Source: Marinifilum sp. D714 | GTDB taxonomy: Bacteria > Bacteroidota > Bacteroidia > Bacteroidales > Marinifilaceae | Direction: 5' to 3' | Length of the DNA: 64,000 bases | NCBI RefSeq assembly: GCF_030851345.1 | Contig: NZ_JALPNU010000009.1 | Location: 1-64,000 of the forward strand | Part shown: positions 62,186-64,000 of the stretch, piece by piece | How the letters are laid out: each line of letters opens with the position of its first letter | How positions within the stretch are numbered: the first letter of the stretch is position 1 | Position numbers and translations under genes: made by a program | Notes under the pieces: generated by a model | The model's database searches: none | Told to the model about the DNA's origin: nothing | The model's input: only the letters and a program-made list of their open reading frames with translations

Positions 62186-63010
62186 ATGAATGCCTCTAAA
62201 TATTGTTTTGAAAGCTATGATGAAATAAAGAATGTCTCTGCTAAAGATGGGAAAATAAGCTTTTTTGTTTTCAATAGCAGATCACGTTCCTGGGTTCCAT
62301 ACTTTGTTTATTTGCCACCCAATTTTTCTAAAGAAAGAAACTATCCTTTGATACTTTTTATGCATGGACAAGGTGGAGATGAGACAACTTTTAATAAATA
62401 CGTTAATGAAGAACAGCTTAATAAATGGATACTGGATGGAGAAATTGAACCTGTTGTAATTGCTGGAATACGAGGAGATAATGATAGAGAGAATGTGCAA
62501 TGGTTTACCCCAGAGAATGAAAGTTTAATTGCAGATGGTCAACTAGGAGAGTTTGTCCAGTATTGTCAGAGGAACTTTAATGCAGGTGTTGAAAAGAAAG
62601 CTATTTCAATAGAAGGACATTCTCGTGGTGCAGCAGGAGCCATTCATTATTATTTGAAATATCCGGGAAAGTTTGTTTCAGTTGTTGGAATAGGATATGT
62701 TAGCGATTATACTTTACCATCAAATAAAAAATTAGCATTACAAAATCTGGAATTATTAAAGGAATTACAAATTCCATTGCGATTGGAGATCGGTACAGAA
62801 GATAGCTTTGTACTGACTAAGAATCGCAGATGCATTTACGATTTGCATGACTATTTGAACGAATTAGATTTGGAGCATGAATTTGAAGTTTTACATGGGG
62901 TAGAGCATAGGTTCGATTACTTTTGGCATTATTATACCGACGAAGGATTGATTAATGGATTACGACATCTAAAATTTCATGAGAAGGCCAGAAAACTTTT
63001 AAAGAAGTAA
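62186..63010 (+). CDS. Alpha/beta hydrolase (esterase D/feruloyl-esterase-like)
   Basis: 274 residues, no signal peptide. LILFMHGQGGDETTF (56-70) is the oxyanion region, and the nucleophile Ser146 lies in EGHSRGAA. A likely acid is Asp206 in GTEDSF, with His241 in GVEHRF. It probably cleaves short esters or peptides in the cytosol; the substrate is unknown. It is 43 nt upstream of the MORN-repeat gene and may share its transcript. It keeps its nucleophile, unlike the esterase-fold protein at 1657. Confidence 0.87.
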   Translation: MNASKYCFESYDEIKNVSAKDGKISFFVFNSRSRSWVPYFVYLPPNFSKERNYPLILFMHGQGGDETTFNKYVNEEQLNKWILDGEIEPVVIAGIRGDNDRENVQWFTPENESLIADGQLGEFVQYCQRNFNAGVEKKAISIEGHSRGAAGAIHYYLKYPGKFVSVVGIGYVSDYTLPSNKKLALQNLELLKELQIPLRLEIGTEDSFVLTKNRRCIYDLHDYLNELDLEHEFEVLHGVEHRFDYFWHYYTDEGLINGLRHLKFHEKARKLLKK

Positions 63011-63053
63011 CTTTAGGAATGAATATTGCTGCATCCACTTAAAACACATTAAT

Positions 63054-64000
63054 ATGAAACCAAATCTACTTTTACTCTTTTGTTTGATCTTTTTTTCCTC
63101 TTTAAGTTATGGACAAAAAACAGTTTACTTCGATGAAAATTGGCTTTCGATAGAAAAAGCTGATGCCAAATACTATAGCGTTATTTATCCCATTTCTGAA
63201 GGTAAATATCAGGTTAAAGATTATACAATTTCAGGTACATTACTATCCGAAACGGATTATTTGCCAAAAGTTGAATTTATAGAGTGGGAAAAATTGTATG
63301 AAAAAGGATTTCAGGAGTTAGCAGTTGAAGATGGCAAGAGTACAGAATATTTTCCTAATGGAAATAAAAAGAAGCAGTTTTCCTATAAAAAGGGAGTGCA
63401 GGAAGGAAATATTCGTTTATGGACCGAAGACGGTAAATTACTACGAGATTTTATTGCACAAAACAACATTGCCAATGGATTGTATCTAGAATATTATCCG
63501 AATGGAAAGGCTAGTTTATCGGTAAACTTTAAAAACGATACTTTAAATGGACCAGCTGCCTATTATTACTCAAATGGGGCATTCTCGCAAAAAGGAAACT
63601 TTAAAAAGGGTAAAAAAAATGGGAAATGGACTTATTGGTCGGAGAAAGGTGAAGTGGTTGGTACAGAAACCTATCGGAATAGTTTTTTTATTGAAGGACC
63701 GGATATCAATATCGGTTTTCCAAAAGGAAATTGGTGTTTGGAAGATCAATTTAAGGATGGTAAGCTGATGAACTTTGTTTTTTCCAGAAGTGCAGCTGTT
63801 GAAACACTAAAAAGCGGAGTTGTGCCGTCTTGTATTTTGTCTTTGGAATATATCGGAGAAGAAAATAAACTACTCGACTACTCATCATTTAAAAGAAGAA
63901 GGTTAACTGTTGATATTCACAAGGTAATTGCAAAGGAACAAGAATTATTTTCGTTAGATAATTCAATGGGGTATTTGGGTTCCTATAATGATGATGAATC
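63054..64000 (+). CDS. MORN-repeat secreted protein, cut by the right edge
   Basis: The frame opens at ATG 63054 and is still open at 64000 (315 codons seen). A signal peptide (1 to about 22, SSLSYGQ) is followed by an extracytoplasmic region. Residues about 100-210 hold MORN-like repeats (EYFPNGNKKKQFSYKKGVQE, LEYYPNGKASLSVNFKNDTL, YYYSNGAFSQKGNFKKGKKN, GKWTYWSEKGEVVG), as in the YwqK family. MORN repeats form beta strands that bind lipid or partners. Function unknown; the C-terminus is outside the window. Confidence 0.85.
   Translation, partial: MKPNLLLLFCLIFFSSLSYGQKTVYFDENWLSIEKADAKYYSVIYPISEGKYQVKDYTISGTLLSETDYLPKVEFIEWEKLYEKGFQELAVEDGKSTEYFPNGNKKKQFSYKKGVQEGNIRLWTEDGKLLRDFIAQNNIANGLYLEYYPNGKASLSVNFKNDTLNGPAAYYYSNGAFSQKGNFKKGKKNGKWTYWSEKGEVVGTETYRNSFFIEGPDINIGFPKGNWCLEDQFKDGKLMNFVFSRSAAVETLKSGVVPSCILSLEYIGEENKLLDYSSFKRRRLTVDIHKVIAKEQELFSLDNSMGYLGSYNDDE

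Overview
The window looks like chromosomal DNA from a low-GC marine or anaerobic-leaning member of the Bacteroidota, most likely order Marinilabiliales. This is inferred from the promoters (TAnnTTTG at -7 with TTG/TTTG about 20 nt upstream), a type IX secretion sorting domain, LytS/LytTR signalling, a SusC-free TonB-dependent receptor, a GH92 mannosidase, a pyrophosphate-type phosphofructokinase and superoxide reductase. No prophage, insertion sequence, CRISPR array or conjugative module was found, so most of the window is ordinary core and accessory chromosome.

Layout. 1-890: the start of a leftward gene at the edge and two tandem tRNA-Arg(ACG) genes, each with its own promoter and terminator. 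895-3450: a YceI-like periplasmic protein, an esterase-fold/TPR protein lacking its nucleophile, and an H-NOX-like haem protein. 3442-9713 (leftward): a COG3014/LpoB lipoprotein pair, dapA with its DUF6913 neighbour, a DnaQ-like exonuclease and ligA. 10012-12915: a LiaF-type envelope-stress operon with LytS-like kinase and LytTR regulator. 13173-15614: an outer-membrane TonB-dependent receptor.

15776-26397: the most unusual locus. Two giant proteins of unknown function (1553 aa with a perfect Tat motif, and 1387 aa with no signal) are followed by two AlkD-like HEAT proteins and a cupin. It reads as one transcription unit and is the best candidate for an undescribed system. 26564-32075: a MATE transporter, a secreted heparinase II/III-like lyase, a 41-bp repeat array and a lactonase-like lipoprotein. 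32078-36278 (leftward): a tightly packed six-gene operon (PD40 lipoprotein, SDR/DUF2867, VOC, NUDIX, Yip1-like, ASCH). 36545-42966: GH92 mannosidase, endonuclease/exonuclease/phosphatase-like protein, PEP carboxylase and a membrane coiled-coil protein.

43048-48321: a redox and molybdenum region. It holds an FNR-like regulator with a possible Fe-S cysteine set and a perfect TGTGA-N6-TCACA operator at its own promoter, an MsrQ-like haem membrane protein, a second Crp/Fnr regulator and modABC. 48371-57024: DUF3820, mnmA, an M13 peptidase, an RNase H protein, DUF3859, a possible HEPN-domain gene bracketed by 29-nt hairpin repeats, purU and a radical SAM protein. This stretch is rich in intergenic repeats, including a second 41-bp periodic array. 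57403-64000: PPi-type phosphofructokinase, an S9 peptidase, a superoxide reductase/peroxiredoxin pair, an esterase-like hydrolase and a MORN-repeat protein cut by the right edge.

All assignments come from reading the sequence and from memory of protein families; no database search was possible.
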